Positions 1 to 6,729 of a stretch of DNA of 8,934 nucleotides are shown one piece after another. The position numbers and the translations under genes were made by a program. The DNA is from Gemmatimonadaceae bacterium (GTDB lineage: Bacteria > Gemmatimonadota > Gemmatimonadetes > Gemmatimonadales > Gemmatimonadaceae). The notes below the pieces were generated by a model. The model was not told the DNA's origin. It saw only the letters and a program-made list of their open reading frames with translations, and did no database searches. The number at the start of each line of letters is the position of its first letter. Positions within the stretch are counted from its first letter, which is position 1. The stretch spans positions 1 to 8,934 of the forward strand of contig JACMLI010000241.1 of assembly GCA_014379705.1 (NCBI GenBank), in the 5' to 3' direction.

Positions 1-276
1 AAGTGGCGTACGCGGCTGGCCGTTGCTGGCCGTGTCACGCGACGAGTCGAACTTCTTCCCGTCGAGGAGCCAGCCCGTGTAATGGACGTAGATGCACTTG
101 TCAGGCGCCACCTCCTTGCCAGCGCCCGGTGCGAGCTCGATGTACTTCATCGAGAACTGCGTGCGCGCCTTCCCCTGCACCGGCGGCGCCGCGCCGCTCA
201 GGCCGCGGGATCCGCAGGCGCACAGCAACGTGGTGAGGGCGATGAGGACCAACGCGTTCCGACGATCCGGGACCAT
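1..276 (-). CDS. FKBP-type peptidyl-prolyl cis-trans isomerase lipoprotein (3' end beyond window)
   Basis: The 92 visible codons encode an N-terminal lipoprotein signal followed by the start of an FKBP domain. The hydrophobic stretch at residues 8-20 ends in L18-C19-A20-C21 followed by Gly, which reads as a lipobox with Cys21 as the lipidated residue; Cys at position 19 is slightly unusual. Residues 62-80 read IYVHYTGWLLDGKKFDSSR, the classic first half of an FKBP domain, with Tyr66 and Phe76-Asp77 matching proline-pocket residues of FKBP12. Family knowledge: these enzymes isomerise Xaa-Pro bonds and help fold proteins. As a lipoprotein it would act at the periplasmic face of a membrane. The frame is open to base 1, so the rest of the domain is missing only because the window ends. 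It is divergent from the beta-propeller gene, with 137 bp between starts. No good Shine-Dalgarno precedes the ATG, so the exact start is less certain than the family. Confidence 0.88.
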   Translation of the reverse strand, partial: MVPDRRNALVLIALTTLLCACGSRGLSGAAPPVQGKARTQFSMKYIELAPGAGKEVAPDKCIYVHYTGWLLDGKKFDSSRDTASNGQPRTPL

Positions 277-413
277 GGGAGCTGGGGTCGAGTGGGTGCG
301 AAGAACGTAGGTGCGCGTACTGGGGAAGTCCAGAACGCGCGCTCCTCTTGCGGCATGCTGGGGCACGGACAATCATCGTTCGATTACCCCACTTCTGATC
401 GGCGAGACACTCC

Positions 414-2381
414 ATGCGCACTTCCCGACGGCTTCGGCTCGCGTCGTTCACGACGATCGTCGCGTTCGCACTCCCCTGCTCCGCCACCGCACAGGCGATC
501 TCCGTCGGGCCGAACCTGCGCCTGATCCCGGGCCAGCATAACGAGATGTGGGTCGCGGTCAGCCCGACCAACCCCCAGGTCCTCGTCGCGGTCGCGCAGC
601 AGGGGGGCGATGAACTCGGCACCAGCGGGCGCCATGCGGTCACCATGGTCTCTCGCGATGGCGGGAACACCTGGACGACGGTGCGGCTTCCCGGCTACAC
701 CTCGGGCGCCTTCGACCCGATGGTCGTCACCGGGCCCGGCGGACGCATCTACGTGATGCAGTGCGTGATCGGTGGCAGCTTCGGGCGCACGATCGGCGGC
801 CCGGAGGCATCGCAGCCGGCTGCTATCCGTGTTTGGTCTACGACGGGTGACGCGTGGACGTGGGACGGACCCACGGAGATTCGCCCGTCGGTGCAACCGG
901 ACCACGCGCGACTGGTGGTGGACATGAGCAATGGCCCGCATCGCGGGCGCGTCTACCTCGCGTGGAACGACGTCATCGACTCATTCGTGCGCGACCAGTA
1001 TGCGATGTTCCTGCAGTACTCCGACGACCACGGGAAGACGTTCAACGACCCGGTGCTGATCGACCTGCGCCCCGGAGGCAAGCTCGTGGCCACCGAGCCC
1101 GTGGTGCTCTCCGACGGCACCCTCCTCGTCACGTACTATCAGTACTGGAACCCCCTTGGCGACCCGAGGACCGAGAAGCTGCCGATGTTCATCCGGCGCT
1201 CGACCGACGGCGCGAAGACCTTTTCGCCGGTCGAGCAGGTGTTCGACTTCGGGCCGCATGTCTGGCCGGGCCGCCGAGGCGAGTTCCAACAGGCCTTCAG
1301 CCTGCCGATCGTCGTCGCCGACACGTCATCGACGAGCCCGAACCGGGACAACGTGTACGCCACGTGGGACGATACCCGGAGCGGCTACTCCGACATCTGG
1401 CTCTCCCGGTCGACCGACAAGGGGCGCACCTGGTCGAAGCCCCTCCGCATCAACGACAACACAAACGGGGCCCCACTCGGCGTCGCCGACTTTCGCATGA
1501 CGCCCGTGGTCGCGGTCACGCCGCGTGGCGAGGTGGGGATTGCGTGGTACGACCGGCGCGGCGATCCGGCACGACGCTGCTGGGACTACATGTTCGCCTA
1601 CTCCACCGACGGCGGGCAGCGCTTCGGTGCGAACCAGAAAGTGTCGACGGCGTCGAGTTGCCCACCGGGCACACAGGCTCCCGGGGCGTACGTCCACAAC
1701 CTGAGCCCGCACGACGATCCCAACCGTCCGCCGGACTCCACGGTCGCACGCATGGCAACGATGGAGCGCTTCGCGATCGCGGGCCCGGACGCCGTGCGCC
1801 TCGCGCGCAACGAGGCAAACAAGGGGCTGGCCAACGGCCGCATCATCGTGTCGTTCGACGGCTCGCGCAACCTGTTCGCCGGACACTACACCGGCCTTGC
1901 TGCGGATCGGAATGGCCTGTTCACGGCCGTGTGGGCGGATCGCCGGAGCGGCAGGCAGGAGCTCTACGGCGCCCGCCTGGCGATTGGCGCACCGCCGGCG
2001 CCGCCGAGCGCCCTGGCAGAGATGGACGTGACGGATCGGATCGAAGTGGTCACGGGAACGCCTAACTATGACATGGCCAAGGGCACGGTGCGCCTGTCGC
2101 TCCAGGTTCGCAACGTCTCGCGGCAGCCGGTCTACGGGCCGATCACGCTCGACATCGTCGGCATCGCCAATGCCGGGGGACTGCCGACGTCCGAACTCGT
2201 GGACTCGGCCGGCACGACGCTGCCAGGGCGCACGGTGTCGTTTGCGCGGAAGCTCGGTTCGGCCGACATGCTGCCGACGCGGGGCGTGAGCGAGGCGGTG
2301 GAGATCGTGCTCAAGCTCAGGCCGGGAGGCGGGTTTGACACCGCGCTCGACTTCCGCGTGAAGGGCCGGGTCGCGCGTTAA
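414..2381 (+). CDS. Secreted Asp-box (BNR/sialidase-like) beta-propeller protein with C-terminal beta-sandwich-like domain
   Basis: The 655-residue product starts with a Sec signal peptide: basic residues 2-8, hydrophobic 11-21, and likely cleavage after A26-Q27-A28. Five Asp boxes (S-x-D-x-G-x-x-W/F) are visible at residues 80-87, 203-210, 263-270, 333-340 and 397-404. A degenerate one near 142-150 (WSTTGDAWTW) lacks the Asp. Their spacing is about 60-70 residues, as expected for propeller blades. A companion strand motif, W-x-D often followed by R-x-G, recurs at 184, 318, 378 and 507. Residues about 535-650 look like a separate beta-sandwich, Ig-like domain that includes NVSRQPVYGPITLDI. 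Asp boxes are structural and occur in sialidases, glycosidases and non-enzymatic propellers. I could not identify the sialidase arginine triad or RIP motif, so no catalytic activity is assigned. A weak GGCGAG lies 7 bases before the ATG. The gene converges on the minus-strand amidohydrolase, with a palindromic repeat between them. Confidence 0.85.
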   Translation: MRTSRRLRLASFTTIVAFALPCSATAQAISVGPNLRLIPGQHNEMWVAVSPTNPQVLVAVAQQGGDELGTSGRHAVTMVSRDGGNTWTTVRLPGYTSGAFDPMVVTGPGGRIYVMQCVIGGSFGRTIGGPEASQPAAIRVWSTTGDAWTWDGPTEIRPSVQPDHARLVVDMSNGPHRGRVYLAWNDVIDSFVRDQYAMFLQYSDDHGKTFNDPVLIDLRPGGKLVATEPVVLSDGTLLVTYYQYWNPLGDPRTEKLPMFIRRSTDGAKTFSPVEQVFDFGPHVWPGRRGEFQQAFSLPIVVADTSSTSPNRDNVYATWDDTRSGYSDIWLSRSTDKGRTWSKPLRINDNTNGAPLGVADFRMTPVVAVTPRGEVGIAWYDRRGDPARRCWDYMFAYSTDGGQRFGANQKVSTASSCPPGTQAPGAYVHNLSPHDDPNRPPDSTVARMATMERFAIAGPDAVRLARNEANKGLANGRIIVSFDGSRNLFAGHYTGLAADRNGLFTAVWADRRSGRQELYGARLAIGAPPAPPSALAEMDVTDRIEVVTGTPNYDMAKGTVRLSLQVRNVSRQPVYGPITLDIVGIANAGGLPTSELVDSAGTTLPGRTVSFARKLGSADMLPTRGVSEAVEIVLKLRPGGGFDTALDFRVKGRVAR

Positions 2382-2388
2382 CTGGGCG

Positions 2389-2512
2389 GTCATCCCGGTC
2401 CGGCGAGCGTAGCGAGCCGAGAACCGGGACCCAGGGTCTTTCAGGAGTTCGCGATTTCAACGACTCTGGGTCCCGGATCGGCGTTCGCTATCGCTCACTT
2501 GTCCGGGATGAC
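2389..2512. repeat. 124-bp imperfect palindromic element between convergent genes (REP/MITE-like)
   Basis: The ends are a perfect 10-bp inverted pair, GTCATCCCGG at 2389-2398 and CCGGGATGAC at 2503-2512. Further in, each arm has a GAGCG/AGCGA block: GAGCGTAGCGAG at 2405-2416, and the complement of GAGCGATAGCGAAC at 2483-2496. The inner pair is CCGGGACCCAGGGTC at 2424-2438 against GACTCTGGGTCCCGG at 2462-2476, matching at 14 of 15 positions. The three blocks lie in the same order on both arms around a 23-bp centre. No open frame of note and no clear target-site duplication flank it. It begins 8 bases after the propeller stop and ends 14 bases before the amidohydrolase stop, so a folded transcript could act as a bidirectional terminator. 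There is no U-run. Membership in a dispersed repeat family is inferred from its architecture. Confidence 0.75.
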
Positions 2513-2525
2513 GAGCGGTAGGCGC

Positions 2526-4064
2526 TTACTCTGGTACGACCGCCGACGGGGGCCGGTACATCACCGGGTTCGTCGGGAGCTTGTCTCGATCGATGATCGC
2601 GCCGTCCTTCATGACCATGCGGATCTTCCGGATGTTCTTGATGTCGGCCAGTGGATCGGCGTCGAGCATCACGATGTCCGCGATCTTCCCGGGCTCGATG
2701 GTGCCGAGCTGGTCGCCGATGCGGTGCGGCAGCGCCTTGGCACCGTTCTTCGTGCCGGCCACGATTGCCTGCGCCGGCGTCATGCCGAATTCGACGAGCG
2801 ACTCGATGCTCGCGAGCGTGCCCAGCCCGGGCTCCCTCGCTCCCCACGCGTTCGGGTCGCGCGCAAACTCAGGGGCGCCGGCGACCGCGTTGTCGGTCGC
2901 CGTGGTGATCGGACACCGCGTCTTCACGATCTTCTCCGCGTTCCCGCGCATCACCTTCGAGTTCGTGGCGCGGATCGAGTCCTCGATGCCCTTCTCCGTC
3001 ATCTTCGGCTTGGGCCACTTGCGAAGTTCCGTGGGGTCCCCGCGCGCAGCGCCAGCGCTCGCCCCACCAGCGCCTCCGGCACCGGCGGTGCTGCGTGCCA
3101 TAGCCTGCTGGTAGGCGCGCCCCGCGTGGTTGTTGCCGTGGATCGAACAGAACGGCCGCTTCTCATCGAGCAGCTTGAGGATCTCGTCGGGGATCGGGAC
3201 GCCGCCGACCTCCGGGTGCTGGATCAGGTCGATGCCCGACACCAGGGCGATGTACATCCCCTCCGGCGTCGTCGAGTGCGTCTCGGCCATCAGCCCGCGC
3301 TTGTGCACGGCGTCGACGATCGCCTTGAACTGGCGCTCGGAGAACACAAGCCCCGGATCGGTCTGCGAGTGCGCGGTCCCGCCGATCTTGACGAAGTCCA
3401 CACCCTTGTCGATGTACGCGTTGACGATGACGCGCAGTGAATCCGGTCCGAACCATGGCATGAGCTCGCCAGCGCCCTGCGTGATCTGGTCGTTCAGAAA
3501 CTCCTCGTAGTAGTTCTCCGGGTCGCGACCGCGGAACGTCTTGGAGAAGGTGCCCCCCCAACCGATGATGTTGCCGGCGACATACATGCGCGCACCGATC
3601 GCCTTGCCACTCTTGATCTGGTCGCGCGCGGCAAGCAGCGGCATGAGCGTTCCGTACGAATCGCGAATCGACGTCACACCGTACTTGAGGTGGAGCTGCG
3701 CGCCCTCGATCGCGATGTCGGTGAGGCGATCCCAGTAGCGCGCATAGTCGATGGCGCTCCCCGGCATTGCGTTGTGCACGTTGGTGTCGACGAAGCCAGG
3801 CGTGAGGTACTTGCCCGCGCCATCGACCTTCTGGGCGCACTCGGGCACCTTCACGTCGGCGCGCTTGCCCACCTGGGCGAACTTGCCGTCACGCACCAGC
3901 ACCGTGGCGTCAGCGAGCGCCGGCCCGCCATTGCCGTCGATGACCGTGGCGCCAACGATCGCGATGGCACACGGCGCCGCACCCTGGGCGAGCGCTGGCA
4001 GTGGAAGGGCGACGAGTAGCGCGGCGGCGAAGAAGCCACGCGCGGAAGGCTGGCGTACTGGCAT
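2526..4064 (-). CDS. Secreted imidazolonepropionase-like metal-dependent amidohydrolase (NxH variant)
   Basis: The 512-residue product has a signal peptide (hydrophobic 11-24, cleavage likely after A24-L25-A26) and then a complete amidohydrolase. The N-terminal beta-sandwich segment starts at IVGATVIDGNGG (36-47). Strand 1 of the barrel reads PGFVDTNVHN (89-98). Later metal ligands are Lys226 in VDFVKIGG, His263 in ETHS, His283 in IQHP and Asp391 in TATDN. The C-terminal IEPGKIADIVMLDADPL (456-472) is the family's closing sandwich strand. In the COG1228/Sgx9260-like group the lysine is carboxylated and bridges two metals; members cleave cyclic amides or dipeptides, but the substrate here is unknown. 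The first His of the usual HxH is Asn95. A Gly/Ala-rich stretch (about 325-341) is absent from the neighbouring paralogue. The frame stays open for 39 more codons upstream, but GGAG at 4071-4074 and the signal peptide fix the start at 4064. It is divergent from its paralogue. Confidence 0.9.
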   Translation of the reverse strand: MPVRQPSARGFFAAALLVALPLPALAQGAAPCAIAIVGATVIDGNGGPALADATVLVRDGKFAQVGKRADVKVPECAQKVDGAGKYLTPGFVDTNVHNAMPGSAIDYARYWDRLTDIAIEGAQLHLKYGVTSIRDSYGTLMPLLAARDQIKSGKAIGARMYVAGNIIGWGGTFSKTFRGRDPENYYEEFLNDQITQGAGELMPWFGPDSLRVIVNAYIDKGVDFVKIGGTAHSQTDPGLVFSERQFKAIVDAVHKRGLMAETHSTTPEGMYIALVSGIDLIQHPEVGGVPIPDEILKLLDEKRPFCSIHGNNHAGRAYQQAMARSTAGAGGAGGASAGAARGDPTELRKWPKPKMTEKGIEDSIRATNSKVMRGNAEKIVKTRCPITTATDNAVAGAPEFARDPNAWGAREPGLGTLASIESLVEFGMTPAQAIVAGTKNGAKALPHRIGDQLGTIEPGKIADIVMLDADPLADIKNIRKIRMVMKDGAIIDRDKLPTNPVMYRPPSAVVPE

Positions 4065-4070
4065 GTCACT

Positions 4071-4074
4071 CTCC
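4071..4074 (-). promoter_or_regulatory. Shine-Dalgarno fixing the start of the minus-strand amidohydrolase
   Basis: On the minus strand GGAG lies 6 bases before the ATG at 4064, within TTTGGAGAGTGAC. The next upstream in-frame ATG, at 4181, would add 39 residues in front of a good signal peptide, so the internal start is preferred. Confidence 0.75.
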
Positions 4075-4083
4075 AAAGTTCGT

Positions 4084-4126
4084 GGGGCGCGTGCGAATGG
4101 TCGAAACGCCCTGCCGACCACGCCCC
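4084..4126. promoter_or_regulatory. Nested dyad in the divergent amidohydrolase spacer, possible operator
   Basis: Two inverted pairs share roughly one centre: TGGTCG at 4098-4103 with CGACCA at 4115-4120, and outside them GGGGCG at 4084-4089 with CGCCCC at 4121-4126. The dyad starts 20 bases upstream of the minus-strand start and ends 77 bases before the plus-strand start, where a shared regulator could bind. I saw no convincing -35/-10 pair in the spacer. In DNA this GC-rich, arms of six bases can arise by chance, so this is a weak call. Confidence 0.25.
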
Positions 4127-4203
4127 GAGGCATCGATCGAGAAGCTGCGCTGGTGAACAGCGGATGTCGAGTGCAGTGCAACTCCCCTCAGTGAGGACTT
4201 CAG

Positions 4204-5634
4204 ATGTCAGTCTCGCGCGTTCGCTCTACTGCCCTCCTCATTGCCTCGGGCCTCTCGCTCGCCGCATCGCCCGGCCAAACGGTAGGCGCGCAAACACTTG
4301 CCGTCACGGGTGCGACGATCATCGACGGAACCGGCAAGGCGCCGCTGCGCGACGGCGTCGTGCTGATCACGAATGGGCGCATCACCAGGGTCGGCACGGC
4401 GAGCGAGGTCCAGGTGCCGGCGAACACGCACACGGTGGACGCACGCGGGAAGTTCGTCATTCCCGGCCTGATGGATTCGAACCTTCACCTGTTCCTGAAT
4501 CTCGACCTCGAGACGCTGATCAAGTACGAGGGGCGCTATCACGAGATCGTGATCGAAGGGGCACAGATCGCGCTCAAGACGGGCCAGACGACGGTGTTCG
4601 ACACGTGGGGCCCGCGCGACGCACTTATCAAGGCGCGCGACATGATCAATGGGGGCCAGGCGACAGGCAGCCGCATCTACCTCGCCGGCAACATCATCGG
4701 CTTTGACGGGCCACTCTCCGCAGACTTCCGACTGCCCGCCGCACCGTTCGTGAGCAAGGCATTCGCGACACGCACCAATGAAGCGTGGGAACTCGGCACC
4801 GGGCGCAAGTTGCAGTGGATGTACCCCGAAGAAGTGCGCGCCGCGATTCGCACGTATGCAAGCAGCGGCGTGGACTTCCTCAAGTACGGCGCCAGCGGCC
4901 ACACCGACATGAACTTCCTGACGTTTTCGCCGCGCCAGCAGCTGGCGATCGTCGAAGAGGGGCATCGGGCCGGCAAGACCGTGCAGGCGCACGTGACGGG
5001 CCCGGAGAGTTTCGACATGGCCGTGGATGCCGGTGTCGACATCCTCACGCATGGCGACATGTCGGGGCCGACGCACACGATCCCCGAGGAAACGCTCAAG
5101 AAGACCGCCGCGAAGGATGTCGCGGTCTCAGTCCTTGCCGTGACGCAGCGGCACTACGAGGGCCTGAAGAAGCACCAGCCGCAGAGCATCCTCACGCCCT
5201 TCTTCGGGATCTCGCACCAGAACATCAGGAACATGATCAAGCACAAGGTCCGCATTATCCTGTCGACCGACGCGGGCATCCAGCATCCGGTGCTGCTCTC
5301 CGAGTCACGAACCATCGCGGCCGATACAACGGACCCGCGCGTCAAGCTCGGCGATGGGCACTTCAACGGACTGGTTGCGCTCGAGGAGCTGGGCATGGAG
5401 CCGATGGAGATCCTCAAGTCCGTGACGAGCCATGTCGCGCACGCCTACAAGCTTCGTGATATCGGCACGTTGGAGGCGGGCAAGCGTGGCGACCTCGTGA
5501 TCCTCGATGCGGACCCGCTGGCGAGCGCGCGGAATTATCGGCGCATCAACGCCGTCATCAAGGATGGGAAGGTCGTGGACCTGGGAACATTGCCGACGAC
5601 GCCGATCATTTCTGCAAAGCCTGCGGCGAAGTAG
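4204..5634 (+). CDS. Secreted imidazolonepropionase-like metal-dependent amidohydrolase (NxH variant), paralogue of its divergent neighbour
   Basis: The 476-residue product has a signal peptide (hydrophobic 9-22, probable cleavage near V27-G28-A29) and a full amidohydrolase fold. VTGATIIDGTGKAPL (34-48) opens the N-terminal sandwich. IPGLMDSNLHLFL (86-98) is barrel strand 1. Predicted metal ligands follow: Lys227 in VDFLKYG, His263 in QAHV, His283 in LTHGD and Asp356 in LSTDAG. LEAGKRGDLVILDADPL (423-439) closes the domain. Like its neighbour it has Asn (93) where HxH normally starts, and the two share a YLAGNIIG / YVAGNIIG block and near-identical ligand numbering, so they are clearly paralogous. 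Family knowledge suggests hydrolysis of a cyclic amide or small peptide in the periplasm or outside the cell; the substrate is not readable from sequence. GAGGA at 4193-4197 lies 6 bases before the ATG, which supports this start. The gene is monocistronic as seen and converges on the PorV-like gene. Confidence 0.9.
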   Translation: MSVSRVRSTALLIASGLSLAASPGQTVGAQTLAVTGATIIDGTGKAPLRDGVVLITNGRITRVGTASEVQVPANTHTVDARGKFVIPGLMDSNLHLFLNLDLETLIKYEGRYHEIVIEGAQIALKTGQTTVFDTWGPRDALIKARDMINGGQATGSRIYLAGNIIGFDGPLSADFRLPAAPFVSKAFATRTNEAWELGTGRKLQWMYPEEVRAAIRTYASSGVDFLKYGASGHTDMNFLTFSPRQQLAIVEEGHRAGKTVQAHVTGPESFDMAVDAGVDILTHGDMSGPTHTIPEETLKKTAAKDVAVSVLAVTQRHYEGLKKHQPQSILTPFFGISHQNIRNMIKHKVRIILSTDAGIQHPVLLSESRTIAADTTDPRVKLGDGHFNGLVALEELGMEPMEILKSVTSHVAHAYKLRDIGTLEAGKRGDLVILDADPLASARNYRRINAVIKDGKVVDLGTLPTTPIISAKPAAK

Positions 5635-5778
5635 CGGACGCTATCGAACGCTGAGTCCGCGATTCGCGGGTCCGTGCCCTAGGGAGCCGTTGGTCTCCGG
5701 AGGAACCGTCAGCTCAGTCACTCTACCGCTTTCCGGGTCTGATTGCCCTCAGACGCTCCCGAACCCTTGCTGCCGGAA
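5635..5778. other. Convergent spacer with small palindromes, no gene seen
   Basis: These 144 bases separate two convergent stop codons. They hold CCGCGATTCGCGG (5657-5669, six-base arms around one T), CCCTAGGG (5677-5684), CTCCGGAG (5695-5702) and a TCTGA/TCAGA pair further on. None is followed by a T-run, so a classical intrinsic terminator cannot be called, though RNA folding here could help end both transcripts. No open frame with a ribosome binding site and no tRNA-like cloverleaf was recognised. Confidence 0.35.
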
Positions 5779-6729
5779 CTAGCGCACACGAAGCCCCACG
5801 CGGTGTACTCCGCCGCCGTCGCGCATCTGCTCCCACGCATAGTCGACCACGAACCGATCCACGGTAAGCCCGAGCCCCGCCGTCACCGGGCGCTGCACGC
5901 TGAGCTCGGGACGGCGGACGCCCGTGCGTAAGCCGACCGCGATCCCCTCGATCGGGTTCCACGAGAGTTCACCACCAAGGTTCCCCGACACGAGGCCGTC
6001 CCGCCGCACCGCGGCACCCCCGGAGACACCGAGGTCGAACCACGCCCCCATGGGGACGAAGAAGCTCGACATGCCCGCCGCGAGACGCAGCGGCAGGTCG
6101 ATGTCGGCTTCACCGTTCGCCGTGGCCTCGCGGCTGAACGTCACGTCCGACCCGCGCATCGACGGACCCACGTTCTGCAGGCCGATGCCTAACGTCATCC
6201 CGCGCCAGACGTTGTCCCGCGACGCCCCGAGGGTGAGCGCCGCGACGCTGGCGCGCTCGGAGAAGAGGCGCTCCTCGAGGTACGTGACCGCCGCGCCCCA
6301 GCGCCACCCCTTGTACGGCGCCGAGAGCGAAAACGCGGCCGCCATGGACGACCCGTGCCCGGCGCCGCGCGACACCAGCACCTCCTCTCGATAGAAGGGC
6401 GCCCCGGTACCCACCGACTCGTAGTCCAGGTACGAAACGGCGACCCCGACGCCCATGAAGCCCACGGGGGTGGTCATGCCGATCACGCCACCATGCGTCC
6501 CCCCGTGGTAGCGCCCGAGCGTGAACGCCGACGCCGAGCCCGTCCCGGCGAGCGCCGGGTTGCCTAACGCGGACTCGGCGTCGCGGGAGGCCATGTTGGT
6601 GCCACCCAGCGATGCGGCCCGCGCGCCCAACGGGAGCTGGGCGGCAAGGGGAGCGTAGGTCGTGCGTTGCGCCGTGGCCGCCGTGGCGGACGCCGCCACG
6701 AGCAGGAGGCCAAAGACCGTGCGCCTCAT
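5779..6729 (-). CDS. PorV/PorQ-family (UPF0164-like) outer-membrane beta-barrel protein
   Basis: The 316-residue product has a signal peptide (residues 1-20, cleavage after A18-T19-A20). Residues 34-62 then follow the hallmark N-terminal pattern of PorV/PorQ proteins: a GAR, a small-residue SLGG, an acidic D-A, then GNPALAG, where the family typically has W/GNPAGLA. The rest is alternating beta strands rich in Gly, Tyr and Trp, and the C-terminus (VVDYAWEQMRDGGGVHRVGL, 294-313) matches the family's last strand pattern. Family knowledge: PorV and PorQ are FadL-like barrels, some of which serve type IX secretion in Bacteroidota; other phyla carry homologues of unknown role. The start ATG overlaps the TGA of the upstream hydrolase gene as ATGA, and GAGGGAG at 6737-6743 lies 7 bases before it, so translation is probably coupled. 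The frame extends 36 codons further upstream, inside the hydrolase gene, but the signal peptide and ribosome binding site favour 6729. Leu codons include rare TTA. Confidence 0.8.
   Translation of the reverse strand: MRRTVFGLLLVAASATAATAQRTTYAPLAAQLPLGARAASLGGTNMASRDAESALGNPALAGTGSASAFTLGRYHGGTHGGVIGMTTPVGFMGVGVAVSYLDYESVGTGAPFYREEVLVSRGAGHGSSMAAAFSLSAPYKGWRWGAAVTYLEERLFSERASVAALTLGASRDNVWRGMTLGIGLQNVGPSMRGSDVTFSREATANGEADIDLPLRLAAGMSSFFVPMGAWFDLGVSGGAAVRRDGLVSGNLGGELSWNPIEGIAVGLRTGVRRPELSVQRPVTAGLGLTVDRFVVDYAWEQMRDGGGVHRVGLRVR

Noticed and set aside
348..376. TTGCGG and AATCAT with a 17-base gap upstream of the propeller gene as a sigma-70 promoter
   Set aside because: Only three and four of six consensus bases match, and the usual promoter consensus is not reliable for this phylum.
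414..2381. Calling the propeller protein an active sialidase
   Set aside because: Asp boxes are structural only; no arginine triad, RIP motif or catalytic Tyr/Glu pair could be placed.
854..2393. Long open frames of 355-403 residues in other frames over the propeller gene
   Set aside because: They are Arg/Pro/Ala/His-rich and low complexity with no domain or signal, typical of shadow frames in GC-rich coding DNA. The propeller frame has Asp boxes and a signal peptide.
5635..5778. A tRNA or small RNA in the convergent spacer
   Set aside because: Several short palindromes exist, but no cloverleaf arms, CCA end or T-run could be assembled.
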